Below, piece by piece: positions 27,016 through 34,381 of a DNA stretch of 64,000 bases (position 1 is the stretch's first letter; every line of letters starts with the position of its first letter). Both the position numbers and the translations under genes were made by a program. The notes under the pieces are model-generated. The model saw only the letters and a program-made list of their open reading frames with translations, searched no databases and was not told the DNA's origin. Source of the stretch: Phycisphaeraceae bacterium D3-23 (GTDB lineage Bacteria; Planctomycetota; Phycisphaerae; Phycisphaerales; Phycisphaeraceae); assembly GCA_039555135.1 (NCBI GenBank), contig CP114179.1, positions 3,534,001 through 3,598,000 on the forward strand, given 5' to 3'.

Positions 27016-29034
27016 ATGATTGGGATTGATCGCGCGTTCGTGACTCGGCAATCTGTACGCTGCTTTTTACGGCTGATGCTGATCGTTGTCGCGTTTGGCG
27101 TGTCGCCGTGCGCGTCTGCGCAGCCGGTGGGGGCCGTGCCGACGGTCGATGAGCTGGTCGGCGTGTGGTACGTCCAGGCCTGGGCGGGCGCGTATCTCAA
27201 CGAGGACGAGACCTACCTGCTCTGCATCGCGGCGGGTGACCGCGGCGAGCTCGTTGTTGGCTATGGCACGGACCCGGAGGAAGGCGCGATCGTCGCCGTG
27301 AATGCCCCGTGGGACGCCGAGGCGGGCGTCTTTACGATGCAGCACGACGTGGCGGGCTTCGGCGCGGTCGGTGCGGTCCATGTGGCCTGCCGGCTGCGCG
27401 AGGGTGTGTTGTTTCTCGCGGCCGAGTACGAAGACGACGCGAGCACGCCGGGCGAATGCCGGCTGACGCGCGCGCCGCTCGACAACGGCTCGACGCGTCG
27501 CGGCCGACAAGCATCCAACGCGACGATGGGCGACCTTCGCAGTGCGGCGTATCACGCGCGGTACCTGTACGAGTCGGCGCTGCTGTACGCGCTGGACCAT
27601 GACGACACGGTGCCGACGGGCCTGGGCGTGATGCTTCATGAACAGGACGAGGAAGACCAGGCGGAACGGGCCCGCGAACGGCGTCGCCCCGGCGGGCTGG
27701 GCGGCGGCTTGGGCGGTCGCGGCGGCGGGCTGGGGGGGCGGCCATTGGGCGCGCCTGAAGAAGAAGCCGGGCCGTTGGAGGTCGAGCGGCCCGATGCGTA
27801 CGACGCGGCGACGGCGCACTGGCTGATGCGCAAGCGGCCGCGCGGGTTTCGGACTTGGGGTGTCGAGCGCCGGATCGAGTGGGTGGATGAGAACGCGGAT
27901 TTTGTGCTGCTGATCGCGGGCCAGGCGTTAGGGGAGGACTACCCTCGGCTGCGGGGCGATGACCCGGTGCAGCGCCGCCGAACCCGCAGCCGCAGCCGAG
28001 ACGTGCCGGGCGGTCGCGGGCTGGGTCGGCCCGGTGGTCGGCCGGCCCCGGGCGGTCTGAACCTGCCCCCGGAGCGCGGGCCCGGCGGGCATCTGCCCCA
28101 GGATCGTGAGCAGGAAGAGCGCGAGGCCGAGGAAAGGGCCCGGCGTCTTGAGGCGCGGCAGGCGGCGTGGGCCCAGCGGGTTGTGCTGTTCGAGCTGCCG
28201 CGGACGCGTCGCCAGCGGACAGTGTCGCTGTGCTTCGGGGACGGCCGGGTCGCTCGGGTGCCTTTGCGTGAGGCCGATGCGCTGCTGCGTGAGCAGACGG
28301 GGACGGACCTGGCCGGCTGGATGGATCACCTGGAGCGTGAAGTCGTGCCGGATAGCGCGCTGGAGCCGAGGCCGGCGACGGACGCAGCAGAACCGGCGCA
28401 GCCCGATCGGCCCGATCGGCCCGGCCGCGTGGGTGGCGTGCCGGTGCCGCGCGAGCATCCGCCGCACGTGGTCGATGTTGACCACCCGGCCAACGGCGAC
28501 GGGCGCGCCGCGCAGGCGCAGCGCGCCTACTCGCAGTTGCGGCTGGAGCGTCTGATCGGGAACCTGCCGCACTACCTCCAGGACAACAAGGACCGACCGC
28601 CGAATACGCTTGGCGAACTGACGACGTATCTCTCGGGCCCGATGGACCCGCCGCTGTGTTTCTTGCCGTGGCAGACGCCCGGCGACGAGCAGCAGTGGGA
28701 CGATGTGGATGACGCGGACCGCCCCGCGTGGGTCGATGAGCGCACGGGCTACGGCTACGTCGGCGCGGCGCGGATCACGGATGTGCTGGACCGCCCGCAG
28801 GACTTCACCGGGCGCGAGGTCGCGTTTTTTGAGCTGCCGCTCTATGCCGGGGTTGAGACGGTCGGCCTCGGGATGCTGGGTGGGCGGACGACGCGGCTGG
28901 CGTATGATGAGGCGGATGCGCTGCTGCTTGAGCAGACGGGGCTCGCCTTGATGGACTGGATGGATGTGTACGGGTACGAACAACAGCCTGCCCAAGCGGC
29001 TGGGCCAACACAACAGGAAGACAACGATGATTAG
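27016..29034 (+). CDS. Secreted paralogue with VGVW module and two ELPLY-type modules
   Basis: 672 aa. Signal peptide at about residues 20-36 (LMLIVVAFGVSPCASAQ). Residues about 45-155 form a divergent lipocalin-like module (LVGVWYVQAWAGAYLNEDET). Two copies of the module seen in the previous gene follow. One ends VVLFELPRTRRQRTVSLCFG...ADALLREQTGTDLAGWMDHL. The second has RPPNTLGELTTYLSG, ERTGYGYVGA and FFELPLYAGVETVGLG...ADALLLEQTGLALMDWMD. Between them are low-complexity Arg/Gly/Pro stretches. The pattern of a G-x-G/DG turn after a short strand and a following helix recalls the C-terminal half of planctomycete pseudopilins, but no N-terminal pilin helix is present. It overlaps the next gene by 8 bp (ATGATTAG), implying translational coupling. 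Confidence 0.75.
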   Translation: MIGIDRAFVTRQSVRCFLRLMLIVVAFGVSPCASAQPVGAVPTVDELVGVWYVQAWAGAYLNEDETYLLCIAAGDRGELVVGYGTDPEEGAIVAVNAPWDAEAGVFTMQHDVAGFGAVGAVHVACRLREGVLFLAAEYEDDASTPGECRLTRAPLDNGSTRRGRQASNATMGDLRSAAYHARYLYESALLYALDHDDTVPTGLGVMLHEQDEEDQAERARERRRPGGLGGGLGGRGGGLGGRPLGAPEEEAGPLEVERPDAYDAATAHWLMRKRPRGFRTWGVERRIEWVDENADFVLLIAGQALGEDYPRLRGDDPVQRRRTRSRSRDVPGGRGLGRPGGRPAPGGLNLPPERGPGGHLPQDREQEEREAEERARRLEARQAAWAQRVVLFELPRTRRQRTVSLCFGDGRVARVPLREADALLREQTGTDLAGWMDHLEREVVPDSALEPRPATDAAEPAQPDRPDRPGRVGGVPVPREHPPHVVDVDHPANGDGRAAQAQRAYSQLRLERLIGNLPHYLQDNKDRPPNTLGELTTYLSGPMDPPLCFLPWQTPGDEQQWDDVDDADRPAWVDERTGYGYVGAARITDVLDRPQDFTGREVAFFELPLYAGVETVGLGMLGGRTTRLAYDEADALLLEQTGLALMDWMDVYGYEQQPAQAAGPTQQEDNDD

Positions 29035-29515
29035 CTTGCGATGGATGGTGTTGCTGGTAGCGATGGGCCTGGTTGTGGGCTGCGGCGAGACGGACACGCC
29101 GACGCAGGATGCGGACACAACGGATGCGGACGGTTCGGGCGATGCGCGCGACGGTGGCGACGGCGATGTGGGTGCCGCCGACGATGGCGGCGCCGACGAC
29201 GCGCCGGACCTCGGCAGCGTTTTGGTCGGCACATGGGACGCGGTGGAGGACCAGAACGGCGCGTTGCGTTCCGGCATGCTGGTGTTCACCTACCACGCGG
29301 ACGGCACGGGCACTGTCGTCGAGGAGGGCGGCCCGCCAAAGACCTATCGGTGGACCTACGACGCGGATGCGGGCACGCTGCATGTCGAGACGGAGAACGA
29401 GGACCTGCTGTTCGACGCGACGTTCGCGGGCGGACGGCTGACACTGGTGATGGAGATGGAGGGCGGTGACGCGATGCGGCTGGTGATGGAGCGGATGGAT
29501 GCGGCCGGTGAGTAG
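29027..29515 (+). CDS. Lipocalin-like lipoprotein, single VGTW module
   Basis: 162 aa. The ATG at 29027 overlaps the upstream stop and has an AGGAAG site 7 nt before it. MISLRWMVLLVAMGLVVGCG is a lipoprotein signal with Cys19 as the likely anchor. An Asp/Gly-rich linker (DADTTDADGSGDARDGGDGD) leads to one lipocalin-like module (VLVGTWDAVEDQNG, YHADGTGTVVEEGG, YRWTYDADAGTLHVE, LVMERMDA). This is most like modules three and four of the gene at 23534. It is part of the same five-gene run and overlaps the next gene by 17 bp. Confidence 0.75.
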   Translation: MISLRWMVLLVAMGLVVGCGETDTPTQDADTTDADGSGDARDGGDGDVGAADDGGADDAPDLGSVLVGTWDAVEDQNGALRSGMLVFTYHADGTGTVVEEGGPPKTYRWTYDADAGTLHVETENEDLLFDATFAGGRLTLVMEMEGGDAMRLVMERMDAAGE

Positions 29516-29870
29516 TTTTCTCTTGCGCGTTGGGCTCATGCTGTTGCTGGTGTCGCTCTTGGGCTGTGGCCAGTCGCCGCAGGCGGAGCTCACAGGCGTA
29601 TGGTCGGTCACGCAGCGCTTTGGCCAGCCGATGCCAGAGGGCGTGACGGAGATGCGGACGTTCCACAAGGACGGCACTTTGACGATCGCGCGCTCCGACA
29701 TGGACGAGCCCCACACGGTCGGCTGGTCGGTCGTCGGCGAGTGGACGATCCGCATCGACCCCGGCGACGATTCGGACGCGCCGGCCAACGACTACACCTA
29801 CCGCGTCGACGGCGAGACGCTGACGATCGCGGGCGAGCAGGGGGATACGGTGCTGGTGCGGGTGGACTAG
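29499..29870 (+). CDS. Small lipoprotein ending the VGTW cluster
   Basis: 123 aa. The ATG at 29499 lies inside the end of the preceding gene; a GTG at 29508 is an alternative. The signal LRVGLMLLLVSLLGCGQ has a good lipobox (LLGC). The mature part keeps the module outline: LTGVWSVTQRFGQPMPEGVT, FHKDGTLTIARS, then a beta-rich end (YTYRVDGETLTIAGEQGDTV). The G-E-W-T and D-G-E-T-L-T-I pattern is that of lipocalin-like lipoproteins. It is the most divergent member of the run. A long family B palindrome begins 15 bp after the stop and probably marks the operon end. Confidence 0.72.
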   Translation: MRPVSSFLLRVGLMLLLVSLLGCGQSPQAELTGVWSVTQRFGQPMPEGVTEMRTFHKDGTLTIARSDMDEPHTVGWSVVGEWTIRIDPGDDSDAPANDYTYRVDGETLTIAGEQGDTVLVRVD

Positions 29871-29884
29871 CCGTCGGCGCGGCG

Positions 29885-29972
29885 CATGTTTCGCCACCCG
29901 CCCAACGGGCGGCGCGTCGCGACACGGTCAACGCACCCCACGCGCCGCCCGCTGGGCGGGCGGCGAAACATG
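29885..29972. repeat. Long palindrome, family B copy 1
   Basis: Arms beginning CATGTTTCGCC and ending GGCGAAACATG enclose the core GCCCAACGGGCGGCGCGT and its near reverse complement. The loop is about 22 bp. Copies with the same core occur at 46129-46197 and 52670-52743. It lies between the VGTW cluster and the oxidoreductase gene. Confidence 0.8.
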
Positions 29973-30013
29973 TTCCGTGCGATTCTTCCTCTCACCTTTT
30001 CAGGACCCTCACG

Positions 30014-32068
30014 ATGCCCCTGCTCCGATTTGTCGCGCTGCTGATGCTGGCCTTCTTCCTGCTCGGCGTCGGCGGCTGCGCTTCGACGTCCGGGGTGGGC
30101 GCGAACGATCCCGACCTACCACCGGCTGGCCGCTACGACGTCGTCGTCTACGGCGGGACGTCGGCGGGCGTTATCGCGGCGGTGCAGGCCAAGCGCGACG
30201 GGCTGAGCGTCGTGATCGTTGGGCCCGATGTCCACCTGGGCGGCTTGTCGTCGGGTGGGCTAGGCGCAACCGATAGCGGGGACAAGTCGGTCATCGGCGG
30301 ATTGTCGCTGGACTTCTACGAACGCCTGGGCGCACACTACGGCCGCGATGACGCGGCGTGGACGTTCGAGCCGCATGTCGCGGAGCAGGTGTTTGAACAG
30401 TACGTCGCCGAGCACGATATCCCGGTGTTCCGCGACCGCTGGCTTGACCGCGAAGGCGGTGTCGCGATGGACGGCCAGCGCATCGTGTCGGTGACGATGC
30501 TCGACGGCTCGACGTTCCACGGCAGCGTTTTTATCGACGCGACCTACGAGGGGGACCTGATGGCCGCGGCCGGCGTGAGCTACACCGTCGGCCGCGAGCC
30601 GAACGACACGTACGGCGAGACACTCAACGGCGTCGCGATCCACGAAGATCGGTATCACCAGTTCGCCGCGCCGGTGGACCCGTATGTCGTGCCGGGCGAC
30701 CCGTCGAGTGGCTTGTTGCCCGGTGTGAGCGCGGACCCGCCGGGGACCGACGGGCAGGGCGACCGCCGGATTCAGGCATACTGTTTCCGCATGTGCCTGA
30801 CGCAGGTCGCGGAGAACCGCGTGCCGTTCCCCATGCCCGCCGGCTACGACCCGGCACGTTACGAGCTGCTCTTGCGAACGGTTCTGGCCGGCGCGAACCG
30901 CCACGGCGCGGGCTTCTTTTCGACGCACCCGATGCCGAACGGCAAGACCGACTCGAACAACGCCGGGCCTTTTTCGACCGACCACATCGGCGCGAACTAC
31001 GAGTACCCCGAGGCGGGTTACGCCCGGCGCGCCGAGATCATCGAAGACCACCGGCGCTACCAGCAGGGGCTGATGTACTTCCTCTCCAACGACGCGCGTG
31101 TCCCGGCCGAGCTGCGCGAGACGGTGGGGCGGTGGGGGCTGTGCAAGGACGAGTTTGTCGACAGCGGCCACTGGCCCCACCAGCTCTACATCCGCGAGGC
31201 CCGGCGGATGGTCGGCGACTTCGTCGTCACCGAGGGCCACGTGCGGCGCGACATGGAGACGCCCCGGCCGATCGGGATGGGGTCGTACAACATGGACTCG
31301 CACCACGTGCAGCGGTACGTCACCGCCGAGGGCCATGTGCGCAACGAGGGCGATGTGCAGGTCTCGCCCGGCGGGGCGTACCCGATCGACTACGGCGCGA
31401 TCGTCCCGAAGCGCGGGGAGTGTGAGAACCTGCTGGTGCCGGTGTGCGTGAGCGCGTCGCACATCGCGTTTGGCTCGATCCGGATGGAGCCGGTGTTCAT
31501 GGTGCTGGGCCAGTCCGCGGCGCAGGCGGCGAAGATTGCGATCGCGGAGGGCGTCGCGGTGCAGGATGTGGACGCCGCGCGGCTTGAAGCGGCGATGCTT
31601 GAGGCCGGGCAGGTGCTGCGTGCGCCGTCGCGGGGGCTGGACCCCAAGACGCTGGCGGGTGTAGTCGTGGATGATGAGGATGCCCGGTTTGTCGGTGAAT
31701 GGACGCATAGCCAGTCGACCCCGGGTTTCGTCCACAACGGCTACCGGCACGATGGCGATGCGCGTGACGGCGAAGCGTCAGCGCGATTCCATACAAACGC
31801 ACTCTCGCCGGGTAGGTACGAGGTGCGACTGGCGTATACGCCCAATGCAAACCGGTCGCGCACGACGCGCGTGACGGTGCATCATGGCGGGGGCGAGTCG
31901 GTGGTGACGGTCGATCAGCGTGCCGCGCCGCCGATCGACGGTGCGTTTGTGTCGCTTGGGGTGTTTGCGTTCGAGGACGGCACGCCCGCGACGGTGGTCG
32001 TCACGAACGCAGGCGCGGACGGCTACGTCATCGCCGACGCGGTGCAGTGGCTGCCGGCGGGGCGTTAG
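30014..32068 (+). CDS. FAD-dependent oxidoreductase lipoprotein with C-terminal carbohydrate-binding-like domain
   Basis: 684 aa. The ATG at 30014 opens a lipoprotein signal (LRFVALLMLAFFLLGVGGCA); the longer open frame upstream overlaps the repeat and the previous gene. Residues about 41-65 form a Rossmann FAD motif (YDVVVYGGTSAGVIAAVQAK) followed by GGLSSGGLGATD, as in the FAD_oxidored family found in planctomycetes and often annotated with xanthan lyase or glycan metabolism. The FAD-binding end motif is near residues 485-510. Residues about 555-684 form a beta domain (FVGEWTHSQSTPGFVHNGYR, RYEVRLAYTPNANR, VIADAVQWLPAGR) that matches the golvesin/xanthan-lyase-type C-terminal domain. Probably extracytoplasmic sugar oxidation; substrate unknown. 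Confidence 0.82.
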   Translation: MPLLRFVALLMLAFFLLGVGGCASTSGVGANDPDLPPAGRYDVVVYGGTSAGVIAAVQAKRDGLSVVIVGPDVHLGGLSSGGLGATDSGDKSVIGGLSLDFYERLGAHYGRDDAAWTFEPHVAEQVFEQYVAEHDIPVFRDRWLDREGGVAMDGQRIVSVTMLDGSTFHGSVFIDATYEGDLMAAAGVSYTVGREPNDTYGETLNGVAIHEDRYHQFAAPVDPYVVPGDPSSGLLPGVSADPPGTDGQGDRRIQAYCFRMCLTQVAENRVPFPMPAGYDPARYELLLRTVLAGANRHGAGFFSTHPMPNGKTDSNNAGPFSTDHIGANYEYPEAGYARRAEIIEDHRRYQQGLMYFLSNDARVPAELRETVGRWGLCKDEFVDSGHWPHQLYIREARRMVGDFVVTEGHVRRDMETPRPIGMGSYNMDSHHVQRYVTAEGHVRNEGDVQVSPGGAYPIDYGAIVPKRGECENLLVPVCVSASHIAFGSIRMEPVFMVLGQSAAQAAKIAIAEGVAVQDVDAARLEAAMLEAGQVLRAPSRGLDPKTLAGVVVDDEDARFVGEWTHSQSTPGFVHNGYRHDGDARDGEASARFHTNALSPGRYEVRLAYTPNANRSRTTRVTVHHGGGESVVTVDQRAAPPIDGAFVSLGVFAFEDGTPATVVVTNAGADGYVIADAVQWLPAGR

Positions 32069-32087
32069 GCCTTGACTGAAAAAGTGC

Positions 32088-32176
32088 GGCGGGCGTCTCG
32101 CCCGCCATCACGGCGCAGCCGTGACACCATGAGCTTCGGGCTGCGCCCGAACGGCGGGTGAGACGCCCGCCCCACC
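32088..32176. repeat. Long palindrome, family E copy 1
   Basis: Arms with GGCGGGCGTCTCGCCCGCC and its partner ending GGGTGAGACGCCCGCC surround an inner hairpin (CACGGCGCAGCCGTG). A related element is at 44071-44165. The remaining stretch up to 32551 holds no gene I can support; it contains only the leader of the next gene. Confidence 0.65.
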
Positions 32177-32551
32177 GAAGACGCAGCTTGTATACGTTCT
32201 CATAATGTCAAATCTGGGTGGCGCGTTTTCTGAGATCACGGTCGTATGACACCGCATCGACGACATATGCGGTGCGCGGTGTTTTTCTACGGGCGTTTCG
32301 TGCATCGCCGGCTTCAGCGGGCGATTCCGATCTCCGATCGGTTGTCGGGGCGGGGCGGGTCCGAGAAGGCCCGGCCGCGTCCTAGAATCCCCCGCGCCGC
32401 GTGTTGCTGTGCGGGGGGCGGGCCCGGTAAGCGGCCGTCGGCGGTTTTCGTTTTGGGAATCGCGGCGCGGCATAAGATGAGGTCGGCTTCGCAGCCCGTC
32501 TCGTTTCACGCCGGCTCCGGCAAACCTCTTTTCCTCTTTTGGAGTCTTCTC

Positions 32552-32896
32552 ATGCAGATGAACATCCGAACCCTCAACCTTGACGCCAGCCCCGCGCTGG
32601 ACGACCACGCCACCGAGCGGCTTGAAGCGGCGCTTGCGCACTTCGCCGGCCGGGTCGGCGCGGTCGATGTCCGGCTTGAAGATATCCACGGCCACCGCCA
32701 CGGCCAGGAGATGCGTTGCACGCTGCGGGTCCACCTCGAAGGCGCGGGGGTCGTGATGATCGAGCAGGTCGACCCCGACATCTACCACGCGATCGACACC
32801 GCGGCGCACCGGCTCAAGCGCGTCGTCCGCCGAAAGATTAATCGGTCGCGCACATTCAGCCATCAACGCCACACCGACCAGCGCCGCGCGGCCTAG
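32552..32896 (+). CDS. HPF/RaiA-family ribosome-associated protein
   Basis: 114 aa from the ATG at 32552, which follows GGAG at 7-8 nt; the frame is open much further upstream but that part has no protein character. MNIRTLNLDASPALDDHATE and LAHFAGRVGAVDVRLEDIHG match the opening beta-alpha-beta unit of hibernation-promoting factors. VDPDIYHAIDTAAHRLKRVV matches the second helix and precedes a basic C-terminus (KRVVRRKINRSRTFSHQRH). It is the short form without the dimerising C-terminal domain. Expected role: binding the 30S subunit to stabilise idle ribosomes, though the basic tail and weak identity leave room for a divergent function. A bidirectional terminator follows. Confidence 0.75.
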   Translation: MQMNIRTLNLDASPALDDHATERLEAALAHFAGRVGAVDVRLEDIHGHRHGQEMRCTLRVHLEGAGVVMIEQVDPDIYHAIDTAAHRLKRVVRRKINRSRTFSHQRHTDQRRAA

Positions 32897-32939
32897 CGCG
32901 TTACGCCGTGACCCTGGACATCCTGCTCCTCTAAACACG

Positions 32940-32970
32940 AAGGGCGTCGCCGAAGATGGCGACGCCCTTT
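32940..32970. terminator. Bidirectional terminator-type hairpin
   Basis: AAGGGCGTCGCC-gaagat-GGCGACGCCCTTT, a perfect 12-bp stem with A and T flanks. It lies between the HPF-like gene and the oppositely oriented sigma-like gene. Confidence 0.8.
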
Positions 32971-32993
32971 GGCGTTGAGGGGGTAGCGCGGTG

Positions 32994-33039
32994 GGTGCCA
33001 CACAACTGCCCTGCTCGGAGGGCTGCTGTGTGGCACCCA
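32994..33039. repeat. Family A palindrome, single-unit copy 1
   Basis: Arms GGGTGCCACACA and TGTGTGGCACCC are exact complements and enclose ACTGCCC...GGGCTGC. It sits 22 bp beyond the stop of the minus-strand gene at 33062. The same unit occurs doubled at 37.7, 57.6 and 61.1 kb. Confidence 0.8.
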
Positions 33040-33061
33040 TCGGGTGATGGTCGGCGCAGGT

Positions 33062-33316
33062 TCAAGCGTATGCGGCGGGGCGGGTGCCCGGGGCGCCGGC
33101 GGTGTTGGCGTGGGTGTGTGCGAAGTCGAGCATGCCGCCCAGCCGGGTGCGGAAAAAGCCCAGGCGGTTATCGACCTTGGCGGCGGAGAGCCCGAGGAGC
33201 GAGCCGATCTCGAGGGTGGTGAGGCCGTCGGCGTAGTAGAGCAAGAGGATGTAGCGGTCGTCGCGTTCCAGCGTCTGGAGGTACTGCCGGATCCGTGTCG
33301 CGTCCTTGCTCGCCAT
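33062..33316 (-). CDS. Sigma-70 region-4-only HTH protein, 84 aa
   Basis: The ATG at 33316 follows GGAG at 8 nt. The protein MASKDATRIRQYLQTLERDD continues RYILLLYYADGLTTLEIGSL and LGLSAAKVDNRLGFFRTRLG. This is a sigma region 4 helix-turn-helix (DGLTTLEIGSLLGLSAAKVD) preceded by the usual leucine-rich helix. There is no region 2, so it cannot act as a complete sigma factor. Upstream in-frame sequence to 33544 is open but has no coding character or ribosome binding site. It could be an anti-sigma-like competitor, a DNA-binding regulator or a split sigma subunit. Confidence 0.72.
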   Translation of the reverse strand: MASKDATRIRQYLQTLERDDRYILLLYYADGLTTLEIGSLLGLSAAKVDNRLGFFRTRLGGMLDFAHTHANTAGAPGTRPAAYA

Positions 33317-33540
33317 GGTGTCGCTCCGAGGGTGAAGTGTTGAGTCGCGGCGATGTTGAGTCGTGACACCGTTTCGTGAATCCGGATCGCCGGGGGGCGC
33401 TTGGGCATCCATGCCGTGCGCGCGCGAAATCTTGATGCATGGGTTATCGGGGCGGGCGCGCGCGCGTCTTGATCTTTTCTTGAATTTTTTTGAAGCGGTG
33501 TTTCGCTGGGTGTCACACGCCTGGGCGCGCGAAAGAAAAC

Positions 33541-33561
33541 CCACAGATGGAATCTGTGGGC
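33541..33561. repeat. Short palindrome, family C copy 3
   Basis: CCCACAGAT-gga-ATCTGTGGG, about 30 bp after the stop of the minus-strand flavodoxin gene. It is the exact reverse complement of the copy at 23452. Confidence 0.75.
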
Positions 33562-33589
33562 TTCTAGTGTTTCAGTTGAGCGGGGGTGT

Positions 33590-34114
33590 TCAGCTCGCGG
33601 CGTTGACGCCCAGCTCGCTGCGTACCTGTTCGCACCAGTCGACCACGCGCTGCTCGGTCAGCTCGGGCTGGCAGTCGTCGTCCAGGCACAGCCCGCAGAA
33701 CCTGCCGTCGATGACGCCCTTGCTGGCCTCGAACTCGTGGGTGTCGGTGTCGGTGAAGCCGAGCTTCCCGACCGCGCCGCGTTCGAGCATCTTGAGGTAG
33801 ACGATGCCGATGGCGTCCTGGTAGGTGTCGGGGTAGCCGGCCTGGTCGCCCGTGCCGAAGAACAGGATCTTCTTGCCGGTGAGATCGACTTCGTCGAGGC
33901 GGTCGTAGATGTCCTGCCAGTCGTACTGGAGTTCGCCGACGTCCCAGGTGGGGATGCCGCAGAACAGGACGTCGTAGTTTTCGAGATCGGCGGGCTCGAT
34001 CTGGGAGACGTCTTCGTAGACCTCGAAGAAGTCTTCGCCCAGCTCGTCGCGGATTTGCTCGGCGACGGCTTCGGTTTTGCCGGTGCAGGTGCCGTAGAAG
34101 AGTGCGATCTTCAT
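33590..34114 (-). CDS. Flavodoxin, long-chain type
   Basis: 174 aa from the ATG at 34114 (MKIALFYGTCTGKTEAVAEQ); the open frame upstream to 34204 is not needed. The FMN phosphate loop is TCTGKTE (usual form T-x-T-G-x-T/N). The 60s loop is IPTWDVGELQYDWQ, with the flavin-stacking Trp. The 90s loop is FGTGDQAGYPDTYQD, with the stacking Tyr. Length and the extra segment near FTDTDTHEFEASKGVIDG, followed by FCGLCLDDDCQPELT, show the long-chain class. It carries electrons between reductases and low-potential acceptors, a ferredoxin substitute under iron limitation. No partner gene is adjacent. Confidence 0.92.
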   Translation of the reverse strand: MKIALFYGTCTGKTEAVAEQIRDELGEDFFEVYEDVSQIEPADLENYDVLFCGIPTWDVGELQYDWQDIYDRLDEVDLTGKKILFFGTGDQAGYPDTYQDAIGIVYLKMLERGAVGKLGFTDTDTHEFEASKGVIDGRFCGLCLDDDCQPELTEQRVVDWCEQVRSELGVNAAS

Positions 34115-34381
34115 GGTGTGTTCTCGTGTCGTTCCGGCTTGGCCGGGGTGGGGCGTTGGGGTCCGTGCAGCGACACACTGTAGCCCGCCGGGGCGCGCGG
34201 TCAAGCCCGGGCGGCGGGTGTTTCGCTGCTGTGGGGATAGGGGCGTTGGTCGGGCTGGCGCGGATGTAGTGGCGGGGCCGGGGGGATTCGGGGCAAAGCC
34301 ATTGGTTTTCGCGTGGGGCGGGGCTAAACTCTAAGGCCGGGGTGTCTTGCTTTGTTCGTGCCCCGGGGATGAGAGGACCGC

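Noticed and set aside
29600-30013. N-terminal extension of the FAD-dependent oxidoreductase
   Set aside because: It runs through the preceding lipoprotein gene and a palindromic repeat. A lipoprotein signal begins at 30014.
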